Part shown: piece by piece, positions 1 through 6,451 of the stretch
Layout of the letters: the number at the start of each line of letters is the position of its first letter
Position numbering within the stretch: the first letter of the stretch is position 1
From: an uncultured Flavobacteriaceae bacterium
GTDB lineage: Bacteria; Bacteroidota; Bacteroidia; Flavobacteriales; Flavobacteriaceae
DNA length: 10,773 nucleotides
Direction: 5' to 3'
Assembly: GCA_945788155.1 (NCBI GenBank)
Contig: CALZKX010000202.1
Span: forward strand, 1-10,773
Position numbers and translations under genes: made by a program
The notes under the pieces: model-generated
Told to the model about the DNA's origin: nothing
Databases searched by the model: none
Seen by the model: only the letters and a program-made list of their open reading frames with translations

Positions 1-946
1 AATAGGAGCCAACAAAACGACCAATCATGGCACCAGACCAATAAAACGTTACGAATACACCAACGATGGCTTTATTATCATTTTCTATTAAACCAGAATT
101 AAGAATGCCTTCAGCAATAGATTTCATCAAGCCATTTTCTTTAATGACTTCTACTAAATTCATATCAAGAAAATAGTTAACCAAATAACTCCCAATGGCT
201 ACTTCGGCACCTACGTAAAAGAAAATACCTAAAACCCCTTGCATTAAATTTTTGTTTTTAAGCGCTTCAGCATAAGTTCCTGTTTGGGTTTCACTTATCA
301 TTTTAGGCAATTTTGCAAATAGAAAGATTACAGCAATAAGACCAATGAACAAAGCCAATCCTAAAAAAGGTGTTTGTACTGCAGAGGCTTCTGAAGCCAA
401 GTAAGTGTCTTTAGCTGTTCCTGTTAAAGTGGCAATTTCATCCTTGGTTTTTATGGTGTCACTTAAAATGAACAATGCACCAACTGCTGGAGCAATAGCA
501 GTTCCTAACGAGTTGAATGCTTGCGATAAGTTTAATCGGCTGGATGCACCATCTTCACTTCCTAGCACAGCTACAAACGGATTTGCTGCAACCTGTAAAA
601 TGGTCATGCCTCCAGCTAAAATAAAATATGCTAACATGAATACTCCAAAAACACGATAAGAAGCTGCTGGATAAAACAATAAACAACCAGTAGCCATCGT
701 TAATAAGCCAAGAATAATCCCTTTTTTGTACCCAATTTTAGATAAAATGTAACTTGCTGGAATTGATAGCAAGAAATATGCTCCAAAAAATGCAAATTGC
801 ACTAATCCTGCTTGAAAGTAAGATAGCGTAAATAGCTCGCGAAGTCGTGGTATTAAAGAATCGACTAGAACTGTTATAAATCCCCAAAGGAAGAACAGTA
901 TGGTTAGTAGAATAAAGGAGGAACGATAGGATTTTGGTTGGTTCAT
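1..946 (-). CDS. FHS-family sugar:H+ symporter (MFS), C-terminus cut off by window edge
   Basis: Inner-membrane major facilitator predicted to import a hexose by proton symport. Translating the minus strand from the ATG at 944-946 gives 315 open codons to the window edge, so the last third or less is missing (family members are usually well over 400 residues). Visible: a charged N-terminus, then hydrophobic helices from about residue 11 onward; VDSLIP at 28-33, aligning with the Asp region of E. coli FucP; LQVAANPFVAVLG at 117-129; SSRLNLSQAFNSLGT at 135-149; and FYWSGAMIGRF at 301-311, all typical of the FHS (fucose-galactose-glucose) group. Gln118 stands where FucP has a key Glu, which I recall as usual in glucose/galactose-type members, so fucose is not the favoured substrate. 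The start lies 4 bp after the mannosidase stop, so the two are probably co-transcribed and the import substrate may be mannose or a related hexose (inference). No clear Shine-Dalgarno. Confidence 0.88.
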   Translation of the reverse strand, partial: MNQPKSYRSSFILLTILFFLWGFITVLVDSLIPRLRELFTLSYFQAGLVQFAFFGAYFLLSIPASYILSKIGYKKGIILGLLTMATGCLLFYPAASYRVFGVFMLAYFILAGGMTILQVAANPFVAVLGSEDGASSRLNLSQAFNSLGTAIAPAVGALFILSDTIKTKDEIATLTGTAKDTYLASEASAVQTPFLGLALFIGLIAVIFLFAKLPKMISETQTGTYAEALKNKNLMQGVLGIFFYVGAEVAIGSYLVNYFLDMNLVEVIKENGLMKSIAEGILNSGLIENDNKAIVGVFVTFYWSGAMIGRFVGSY

Positions 947-950
947 GTTT

Positions 951-3911
951 CTAATTTATTGTTATTTCATCCACAAACAACCAGCTTCTGCCATCATGTT
1001 CATAGCCCAAATGCCATTTAGGAAGCTTGCCTAACTTCTTGGCTTTAATTTTTACATAGCGATAATTGTTATTTATGTTTTTAAATTCAACACTTTTGAT
1101 ATCAACTTCATCTGATGGAATTATTTCACCAAACTTATAATGTCCAATGGATGTAAAGTTTTTACCATCATTTGAAACAAAACACTCTACTTCAATTGGG
1201 TAAAAAATCCACGAACGTTGGTCTTTTAAAAAGTTTATGGAAATACTATTAATAGGTTTATCACTTCCTAGGTCAACAGTAGCCATGAGGTCTTCATCAA
1301 AATAACCTTGCCATGTTCCAGTTCTAAAATCTCTTGTGCCAACAATACCATCAATCAACGCATCATTCCCTCCAGCATTATATTGGTTGGCATATTCAGT
1401 TTCCAATTTAATTGAGATATTTGGATCTATTTTATAGAATTGCGTTTCTATAGTGGCACTTTTTACGGCATTTTTTTCAGAATACACACTTAATTTATTT
1501 GGTTCAGAAATTGTAAAAGGTGTTTCATACTTTTTATAGTCATCTTCTCCTAATTTGTAGAATATAATAGAACTTTTATCTACATTTTCTAGAACTACTT
1601 CAGTTTCACCTTTAAACGCCACATCACCTTTGGCAATAAATGGTGATGGAATAATTAAATGGTCTGTTATTTCGGTTTTTGGTTGTTGACCTTCTTTTGT
1701 TCCCCATTCTGATGGTTGGTTCGTCATTTGGAATTCTAGCATTCCACCTTCTATAATTTCATTATGATAAATAAATGTTCGGTCAAGCGATTTTCCATTT
1801 AATGATGTATATTCAATATATTTATTAGTGCTACTGACATCATGAGCCACTATGGTAAATTGTTTGCCATTCTCTAAATTGATGGTGGCTTTAGGGAAAA
1901 GAGGTGTGCCGATAATATATTGGTTGGATGCAGGTGTTACCGAATAAAAACCCATAGAACTTAAAATGTACCAAGCACTCATTTGTCCGCAATCTTCATT
2001 TCCCGAAATTCCGTCAGGAGTATTTTTGTATAATTCGGTTAAAATTTGATGTACTTTCTCTTGTGTTTTATGTGGTTTATTGACAAAGTTGTACAAATAT
2101 GCCATATGATGACTAGGTTCGTTGCCGTGCGCATACTGTCCAATTAAACCAGTAATATCTGCCTGATTACGACCAGAAGTTTTTGCATTTGCTGTAAATA
2201 ACTCATCCAGATTTTCTTCAAGTTTGTATTTGCCACCAAGTAAATTCATAAACCCTGAAATATCTTGAGGCACATAAAAACTATATTGCCAGGAGTTGGC
2301 TTCGGTGTAATTAAAATTGACTTCATAAGGGTCGAAAGGAGCAAACCAAGTATTACGAAAGCGACCTCTCATAAACTGTGATTCTGGGTCAAAAATATTT
2401 TTGTAATATTGAGCACGTTGGATAAAGGTTTTGTAATCTTCATCTTTTCCCAAGTCTTTTGCCATTTGAGCAATCGCCCAATCGTCGTAAGCATACTCTA
2501 ATGTTTTTGAAACCGACTCACTTTCAAATTCTACAGGAATATAACCAATAGATTTGTATGATTCTAAGCCTAATTTATCTTGATTAGCCGAATGCTTCAT
2601 GGCTTCAAACGCTTTGTCAACATCATAATCTTGTAAACCTTTTAAATACGCATCTGCAATAACAGGAACTGCATGATAGCCAATCATGCAACCTGTGTAG
2701 CAAGCTGATAAATCCCAAATAGGCATGATACCTCCTTCGTCATATTTTGCTAAAAATGTGTTGATAAAATCGTTGGTTCTGTCTTGTTCGATAATGGTGT
2801 AAAGCGGATGCGCAGCTCTGTAAGTGTCCCAAAGTGAAAACACTGTGTAGTAATCGAAATCTTGGGTTTCGTGAATTTTTAAATCCATGCCTCGATAGCG
2901 TCCATCAACATCTTGATAAAGATTTGGCGCAATACTAACATGGTACATTGATGTATAAAAGTTGGTTTTGAAATCGTTATTATCGCTTTCAACCACAATT
3001 TTTTCCAGTTGTTGTTCCCAAGTGTTTTGGGCTTCGGTTTTAATGTATTCAAACGATTTTCCGTCCAATTCTTCTCGTCTGTTTTTGCGAGCACCTTCTT
3101 CATCAACTGGTGAAATACCAACCTTAATTTCAAGTGATGTGCTTTGGGAAGCATCAAATTCAAAAGCGACTTTTACTTTCTTACCTTCATTTGCATCGTT
3201 GAGAAAGGTCATGTTTTTAAAAGGTCTTGAAAAAGCCATGTTGTAAAACAAATATTGGTCAGTTGCCCAGGCTTTTGAATGTCTGTGTCCACCAATTTCG
3301 GTATTGGAATACACATTCACTTTAGAATCCAACACTTCGTCACGATGTTCCAAATCTAAAATCACAATTTGTTTTGAGCCTTCAGGAAATTTATATTTAT
3401 GAATGCCACTTCGCTTTGAAACCGTAAGTTCTACGTCAATTTCTGTTGAATCTAAATGTACTTTGTAATAACCAGGTTGGGCAATTTCGTTGTCATGACT
3501 AAAATGCGCTTTATATCCTTTTCTACTCCCCTTTTGTCCTTCGGAAGTTTTCCCCAAAGGGGAAGAGCCATTATTAAAGTTGATTTCATTAGTTGGCATC
3601 AATAAAATATCGCCATAATCAGAAACTCCTGTACCGCTTAAGTGAGTGTGTGAGAAACCGTAAATGTAACTATCGGAATAATGATAGCCAGAACAACCAT
3701 CCCAACCATCCAATCGTGTATCAGGAGAAAGTTGCATCATCCCAAAAGGCAATGTTGCTCCAGGATAGGTATGCCCATGGCCTCCAGTGCCTATAAATGG
3801 GTTTACATAAGATATTAGTGGTTTATCTTTTTCAGCTGGATTAAGATTTGTTTTTTTAGAGCAACCAACAACAAGAAATGATATTGCTAAGCAATAAAAG
3901 AGATGTTTCAT
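951..3911 (-). CDS. GH92 exo-alpha-mannosidase lipoprotein with C-terminal discoidin-like domain
   Basis: Predicted Ca2+-dependent inverting exo-alpha-mannosidase acting on mannan or N-glycan mannose outside the inner membrane. Residues 1-17 form a lipoprotein signal ending in lipobox LVVGC with Cys17; the following SKKTN is basic rather than acidic, so surface export is not indicated. The GH92 hallmarks run in order: NPFIGTGGHGHTYPG (37-51), GFSHTHLSGTG (85-95), SLWDTYRAAHPLY, TEANSWQY (Glu537, likely catalytic acid), GNEPSHHMAYLYNF (from about 596), and GNEDCGQMSAWY (637-648, Asp640 a likely catalytic base). Catalytic assignments are by analogy with Bacteroides BT3990. After about residue 760 come a short beta-rich Fn3/chitobiase-C-like segment and an F5/8 type C (discoidin, CBM32-like) domain of about 150 residues, which makes the protein (986 aa) longer than a bare GH92 (about 750). 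Residues 115-130 are an extra loop encoded by a palindromic repeat. It is the first gene of a probable operon with the downstream FHS symporter. Linkage specificity cannot be read with confidence. Confidence 0.95.
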   Translation of the reverse strand: MKHLFYCLAISFLVVGCSKKTNLNPAEKDKPLISYVNPFIGTGGHGHTYPGATLPFGMMQLSPDTRLDGWDGCSGYHYSDSYIYGFSHTHLSGTGVSDYGDILLMPTNEINFNNGSSPLGKTSEGQKGSRKGYKAHFSHDNEIAQPGYYKVHLDSTEIDVELTVSKRSGIHKYKFPEGSKQIVILDLEHRDEVLDSKVNVYSNTEIGGHRHSKAWATDQYLFYNMAFSRPFKNMTFLNDANEGKKVKVAFEFDASQSTSLEIKVGISPVDEEGARKNRREELDGKSFEYIKTEAQNTWEQQLEKIVVESDNNDFKTNFYTSMYHVSIAPNLYQDVDGRYRGMDLKIHETQDFDYYTVFSLWDTYRAAHPLYTIIEQDRTNDFINTFLAKYDEGGIMPIWDLSACYTGCMIGYHAVPVIADAYLKGLQDYDVDKAFEAMKHSANQDKLGLESYKSIGYIPVEFESESVSKTLEYAYDDWAIAQMAKDLGKDEDYKTFIQRAQYYKNIFDPESQFMRGRFRNTWFAPFDPYEVNFNYTEANSWQYSFYVPQDISGFMNLLGGKYKLEENLDELFTANAKTSGRNQADITGLIGQYAHGNEPSHHMAYLYNFVNKPHKTQEKVHQILTELYKNTPDGISGNEDCGQMSAWYILSSMGFYSVTPASNQYIIGTPLFPKATINLENGKQFTIVAHDVSSTNKYIEYTSLNGKSLDRTFIYHNEIIEGGMLEFQMTNQPSEWGTKEGQQPKTEITDHLIIPSPFIAKGDVAFKGETEVVLENVDKSSIIFYKLGEDDYKKYETPFTISEPNKLSVYSEKNAVKSATIETQFYKIDPNISIKLETEYANQYNAGGNDALIDGIVGTRDFRTGTWQGYFDEDLMATVDLGSDKPINSISINFLKDQRSWIFYPIEVECFVSNDGKNFTSIGHYKFGEIIPSDEVDIKSVEFKNINNNYRYVKIKAKKLGKLPKWHLGYEHDGRSWLFVDEITIN
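3526..3567. repeat. REP-like palindromic segment inside the GH92 coding sequence
   Basis: Inside the mannosidase gene, CTCCCC (3526-3531) plus T-run is mirrored by AAAGGGG (3556-3562), and the right half contains a perfect hairpin TTCCCCAAAGGGGAA at 3550-3564 with a 3-nt loop. A smaller palindrome, CTTCGGAAG, lies between. The GC-rich, symmetric composition differs from the surrounding AT-rich coding DNA. On the coding strand it reads in frame as about SSPLGKTSEGQKGS (residues 116-129), in a loop between the LMPT and FSHDNE strands of the GH92 N-terminal domain. I recall similar CCCCTTT/AAAGGGG elements dispersed in Flavobacteriaceae genomes, but that origin is an inference; one copy only is seen in this window. 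Confidence 0.55.
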
Positions 3912-3934
3912 AAATGGATTAACTAATAGAGGCA

Positions 3935-3942
3935 GAAAGATA
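3935..3942 (-). promoter_or_regulatory. Weak candidate -7 box for the GH92-symporter operon
   Basis: On the minus strand this reads TATCTTTC, a 7-of-8 match to the Bacteroidota -7 consensus TAnnTTTG, about 24 bp upstream of the mannosidase ATG. No good -33 TTTG lies at the expected distance, so the assignment is tentative. No exact TAnnTTTG exists on this strand in the intergenic region. Confidence 0.22.
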
Positions 3943-3995
3943 ATAAAACTTAACTAATCATTTGATAAAAGAGCAGGGTTAAAAAAAATGGTATA

Positions 3996-4050
3996 TGTCA
4001 GTTTTTTAGAAAAAAGACCAGCATTGTAAACTGTCATATTTTCAGTTAAA
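3996..4050. repeat. Imperfect direct repeat in the divergent intergenic region (possible operators)
   Basis: Two copies of TGTCAnnTTTTnAGnnAAA start at 3996 and 4032, 36 bp apart, with 14 of 19 positions identical. The second copy also overlaps an inverted repeat AACTG (4029-4033) / CAGTT (4043-4047) with a 9-nt loop. The 235-bp gap (3912-4146) separates the mannosidase and the metallophosphoesterase, which are transcribed divergently, so these could be regulator sites for either. In AT-rich DNA such similarity can arise by chance. Confidence 0.25.
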
Positions 4051-4117
4051 AAATCATTTTAAACCGTTGATATTGTTAATGTTTACTAAAAGGTTTAATA
4101 AATAGAGGTTTTGGAGT

Positions 4118-4125
4118 TATTTTTG
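4118..4125 (+). promoter_or_regulatory. Bacteroidota-type -7 promoter box for the metallophosphoesterase gene
   Basis: TATTTTTG matches TAnnTTTG exactly. Only a degenerate TTTA (4094-4097) sits about 20 bp upstream where the -33 TTTG is expected. Transcription would begin near 4132, leaving a short leader that carries an AAGGA Shine-Dalgarno-like sequence at 4133-4137, 9 bp before the ATG at 4147. That is one of the better ribosome binding sites in the window and supports the chosen start. Confidence 0.45.
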
Positions 4126-4146
4126 TATTGAAAAGGAAAAGAGAAA

Positions 4147-5376
4147 ATGATAAAGTGGTTAATTTTTATTGCAATTTATGCAATAGTAGATTTTTATTCT
4201 TTTCAGGCAATTAAAACGGTTACCAAAAATAGTTGGATCCATTATCTGCATATTTTGGTATCTGTTGTTGTTGTTGGAAATTTTATTTACCAATTTACAC
4301 AAGCTAGCGACGGTAGGGTATTATCTCCCGAAAAAAGTTATGCCTTTGGGTTTTTGCTTACGATTTTGGCATTAAAGATTGTAATTGTTCCTATCATGTT
4401 TAGTGAAGATGTTTTAAGAGGTATTGTAGGGCTTTATAATAAGGTATTTTCTTCAAACGACAGGTTTCATTTACCATCACGCCGAAAATTTGTTAGTCAG
4501 CTGGCTTTAGGTCTTGCAGCCATACCATTTGCGTCCCTACTCTATGGAATGTACAAAGGCAAATACAATTTTAAAGTCCTAAAATACACTTTGCATTTCG
4601 AAGATTTACCAGAAGCTTTTGATGGTTATAAAATTACCCAAATTAGCGATATTCACAGTGGCAGCTTTGATAATAAAGAAAAGGTTTCTTATGCAGTAGA
4701 TTTGATTAATGAACAGCAATCGGACGCTATTTTGTTCACTGGTGATATGGTTAACAACAAAGCAACCGAAATGTTACCATGGAAAAACACTTTTAAGAAG
4801 TTAAAGGCAAATGATGGTATTTATTCTGTTTTGGGAAACCATGATTATGGCGATTATGTAGATTGGGATTCAGCTGAAGAAAAACAACAAAATTTAGAAG
4901 ATTTAAAAAGTATTCAAAAAGACATAGGGTTTGATTTAATGCTTAATGAAAGCCGATTCATTGAAAAAGAAGGACAACGTATAGCTGTTGTCGGTGTTGA
5001 AAACTGGGGAGCCGGAGGTTTTAAAAAGGCAGGCGATTTAAATAAAGCAAAAGCACGAGTTGATTATAATGATTTTAAAATACTGTTAAGCCACGACCCA
5101 TCGCATTGGGAAAAACAAGTAATTGATGACGACTACCATTACCATTTAACACTAAGTGGTCATACACATGGTATGCAGTTTGGCATTGAAATTCCTGGAT
5201 GGATTAAATGGAGCCCTGTTAAATGGCGTTACAAATATTGGGCTGGAATTTATAAAGAGGCAGGTCAATATATTAACGTAAATCGAGGCTTTGGTGTTTT
5301 AGCATATCCAGGACGTGTTGGGATTTGGCCCGAAATAACAGTAATAGAGTTAAAAAAAGGCACAAATAATGTGTAA
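4147..5376 (+). CDS. Membrane-anchored calcineurin-like metallophosphoesterase (YkuE/YaeI-like)
   Basis: Predicted dinuclear-metal phosphoesterase tethered to the inner membrane; the substrate is unknown, though relatives are discussed in connection with lipid and cell-wall phosphates. Residues 1-20, about 32-50 and 66-84 are hydrophobic transmembrane segments. A fourth hydrophobic stretch (about 115-134) directly follows SRRKF (111-115). The catalytic domain then starts near residue 144 with the full motif set: SDIH (Asp168, His170), GD (Asp200), GNHD (Asn231, His232), LSHDP (His316) and GHTHG (His339, His341). All metal ligands expected of the family are present. The 409-aa length reflects about 140 residues of membrane domain ahead of a normal-sized catalytic domain. 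Start supported by AAGGA 9 bp upstream. Two stop codons in tandem end the gene (TAA TAG). It has its own promoter and is separated from the following thioredoxin-like gene by 144 bp with a further promoter. Confidence 0.9.
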   Translation: MIKWLIFIAIYAIVDFYSFQAIKTVTKNSWIHYLHILVSVVVVGNFIYQFTQASDGRVLSPEKSYAFGFLLTILALKIVIVPIMFSEDVLRGIVGLYNKVFSSNDRFHLPSRRKFVSQLALGLAAIPFASLLYGMYKGKYNFKVLKYTLHFEDLPEAFDGYKITQISDIHSGSFDNKEKVSYAVDLINEQQSDAILFTGDMVNNKATEMLPWKNTFKKLKANDGIYSVLGNHDYGDYVDWDSAEEKQQNLEDLKSIQKDIGFDLMLNESRFIEKEGQRIAVVGVENWGAGGFKKAGDLNKAKARVDYNDFKILLSHDPSHWEKQVIDDDYHYHLTLSGHTHGMQFGIEIPGWIKWSPVKWRYKYWAGIYKEAGQYINVNRGFGVLAYPGRVGIWPEITVIELKKGTNNV

Positions 5377-5399
5377 TAGTAAGGAAATGCTATATTTAC

Positions 5400-5421
5400 T
5401 ATAAAAATGTTTATTTTTATA
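5400..5421 (+). terminator. Possible AT-only hairpin terminator after the metallophosphoesterase gene
   Basis: A 9-bp perfect stem TATAAAAAT (5400-5408) / ATTTTTATA (5413-5421) with a 4-nt loop lies 23 bp past the stop codon. It contains no G or C pairs, so it would be a weak intrinsic terminator at best. Its position between a gene end and the next gene's promoter is the main argument for it. Confidence 0.3.
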
Positions 5422-5481
5422 AATAAGTCATAGTGAACCTAATAGAATACTTGATTTAAAGCATAGTATAAAAAAAATACG

Positions 5482-5489
5482 TAGGTTTG
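5482..5489 (+). promoter_or_regulatory. -7 promoter box for the thioredoxin-like gene
   Basis: TAGGTTTG is an exact match to the Bacteroidota TAnnTTTG box, 31 bp before the ATG at 5521. The -33 element is poor (TTTA or CTTG between 5450 and 5458). Transcription would start near 5496, giving a leader of about 25 nt without a recognisable Shine-Dalgarno sequence. Confidence 0.5.
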
Positions 5490-5520
5490 TATAAGCACAT
5501 TTGATTTAAAACTTTAAAGT

Positions 5521-5817
5521 ATGTCAAAGTTTGGTGAATTAATAGATGTAAATATTCCAGTTTTGTTGGATTTTTTCACAGAATGGAACGAACAGTCTGT
5601 ATCAATGCATGCAGTTTTACGAGACGTAGCAGCAGCTTTAGGTGATAAAGCTAAAGTTATTAAAATTGATGTTGAAAAAAACAAAGATCTTGCAGATGCC
5701 TTACGTATTAAAGGATTACCTACTTTAATCATCTACAAAAACGGTGAGATGAAATGGCGCCAAAGTGGTGAGCAAGACGCTAATACCTTAATTGGCCTTA
5801 TTCAGGAATACGTTTAA
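5521..5817 (+). CDS. Thioredoxin-fold protein lacking both active-site cysteines
   Basis: Small cytoplasmic protein (98 aa, no signal peptide) with a clear thioredoxin fold: LLDFFTEW (15-22), a central helix, VIKIDVEKNKDLA (46-58), and RIKGLPTLIIYKNGE (62-76) with the conserved cis-proline Pro67. Where thioredoxins have WCGPC, this has W22-N-E-Q-S26, and there is no cysteine anywhere in the protein. It therefore cannot carry out thiol-disulfide exchange and is more likely a binding or chaperone-like module (inference). The rest of the sequence, including the Met three residues after the second lost Cys and the hydrophobic core, is intact, so this is not a decaying pseudogene. I recall close homologues in Flavobacteriia, but could not check whether they share the loss. 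Own promoter at 5482; its 3' end overlaps the convergent deacetylase gene by 20 bp. Confidence 0.88.
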   Translation: MSKFGELIDVNIPVLLDFFTEWNEQSVSMHAVLRDVAAALGDKAKVIKIDVEKNKDLADALRIKGLPTLIIYKNGEMKWRQSGEQDANTLIGLIQEYV

Positions 5818-6451
5818 ATATAAATCCTTTTTCTGTAAAATATTCCAATACTTTTGGAAGGACATAGGTCATATTTTTAGAGGCTTTAATACTATCATGT
5901 AATACAACTACACTTCCTGAATCAGCATGATTTATAATGTTATTTAAACAATTTTCTTCAGTTAGTGAGTTATCCCAATCAACCGAAAGTACATTCCACA
6001 TAACAATTTTATAATCTAATTCTTGAAGTTTTTTAATTTGCTTAGGTGTTATTTGGCCATAAGGAGGTCTGAATAATTTCTGATTTCTGATTTCTGATTT
6101 CTGAATATGTGTACTAATAACCTTTTGTGCTTGTGCAACATCTTTTAAATAGGTGTCAACAGGAGTTTTCCAGCCTTTTATATGGTTATGTGTATGATTA
6201 CCTATGCCATGACCATGATTAATTATTTGTTGAAATAAACTAGGATGCTTTTCTATGTTTTTCCCAATACAAAAAAATGTTGCTTTTGCGTTAAATTGTT
6301 TTAAAGTATTTATAACCCAATTGGTAATATTAGGCGTTGGCCCATCATCAAAGGTTAAATATATATCCTTGGTTGTTGTGGATATATTCCAAATTAAAGT
6401 TGGAAAAAGCGCCTTAACAACCTTAGGAGTTGTTATTGGAGTAAAATTCAT
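5798..6451 (-). CDS. Polysaccharide deacetylase, NodB/CE4 domain
   Basis: Metal-dependent de-N-acetylase of the CE4 family, expected to act on an N-acetylated sugar in peptidoglycan, an exopolysaccharide or a lipid-linked glycan; the substrate is not evident. The five CE4 motifs are present in order: TFDDGP (33-38; Asp35 base, Asp36 metal), H86-T-H-N-H90 (metal ligands), RPPYG (128-132), the Asp-Trp motif VDWDN (157-161) and VVLHDS (182-187; His185). At 217 aa it is essentially the bare catalytic domain with a short N-terminus. No convincing signal peptide is visible, which leaves its location open. Residues 117-125 (QKSEIRNQK), right before RPPYG, are encoded by four heptanucleotide repeats and look like an insertion. 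The start codon abuts the stop of the upstream GT117-type gene (TAGATG), indicating translational coupling. The 3' end overlaps the convergent thioredoxin-like gene. Confidence 0.92.
   Translation of the reverse strand: MNFTPITTPKVVKALFPTLIWNISTTTKDIYLTFDDGPTPNITNWVINTLKQFNAKATFFCIGKNIEKHPSLFQQIINHGHGIGNHTHNHIKGWKTPVDTYLKDVAQAQKVISTHIQKSEIRNQKLFRPPYGQITPKQIKKLQELDYKIVMWNVLSVDWDNSLTEENCLNNIINHADSGSVVVLHDSIKASKNMTYVLPKVLEYFTEKGFIFKRIPE
6076..6103. repeat. Four perfect tandem 7-bp repeats (ATTTCTG; CAGAAAT on the coding strand)
   Basis: Copies at 6076-6082, 6083-6089, 6090-6096 and 6097-6103 are identical. They lie in the deacetylase coding sequence and encode about QKSEIRNQK. Because the unit is not a multiple of three, gain or loss of one copy would shift the frame just upstream of the catalytic RPPYG motif. 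I recall similar peptide strings (SEIRNQ) in many Bacteroidota proteins, suggesting a widespread repeat. Confidence 0.9.

Noticed and set aside
405..659. An 84-codon plus-strand open frame
   Set aside because: It lies wholly antisense to the FHS symporter, which has clear family motifs; no promoter or ribosome binding site supports it.
2879..3246. Two 94-codon open frames, one on each strand, inside the mannosidase gene
   Set aside because: Both are alternative frames of a continuous, motif-rich GH92 coding sequence.
5521..5817. Thioredoxin-like gene considered as a pseudogene
   Set aside because: The frame is intact, the fold-defining residues are kept and it has a promoter; only the cysteines are lost.
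6076..6103. Tandem repeats considered as a CRISPR-like or origin-type iteron array
   Set aside because: Units are only 7 bp with no spacers and lie within a coding sequence; a simple slippage repeat explains them.
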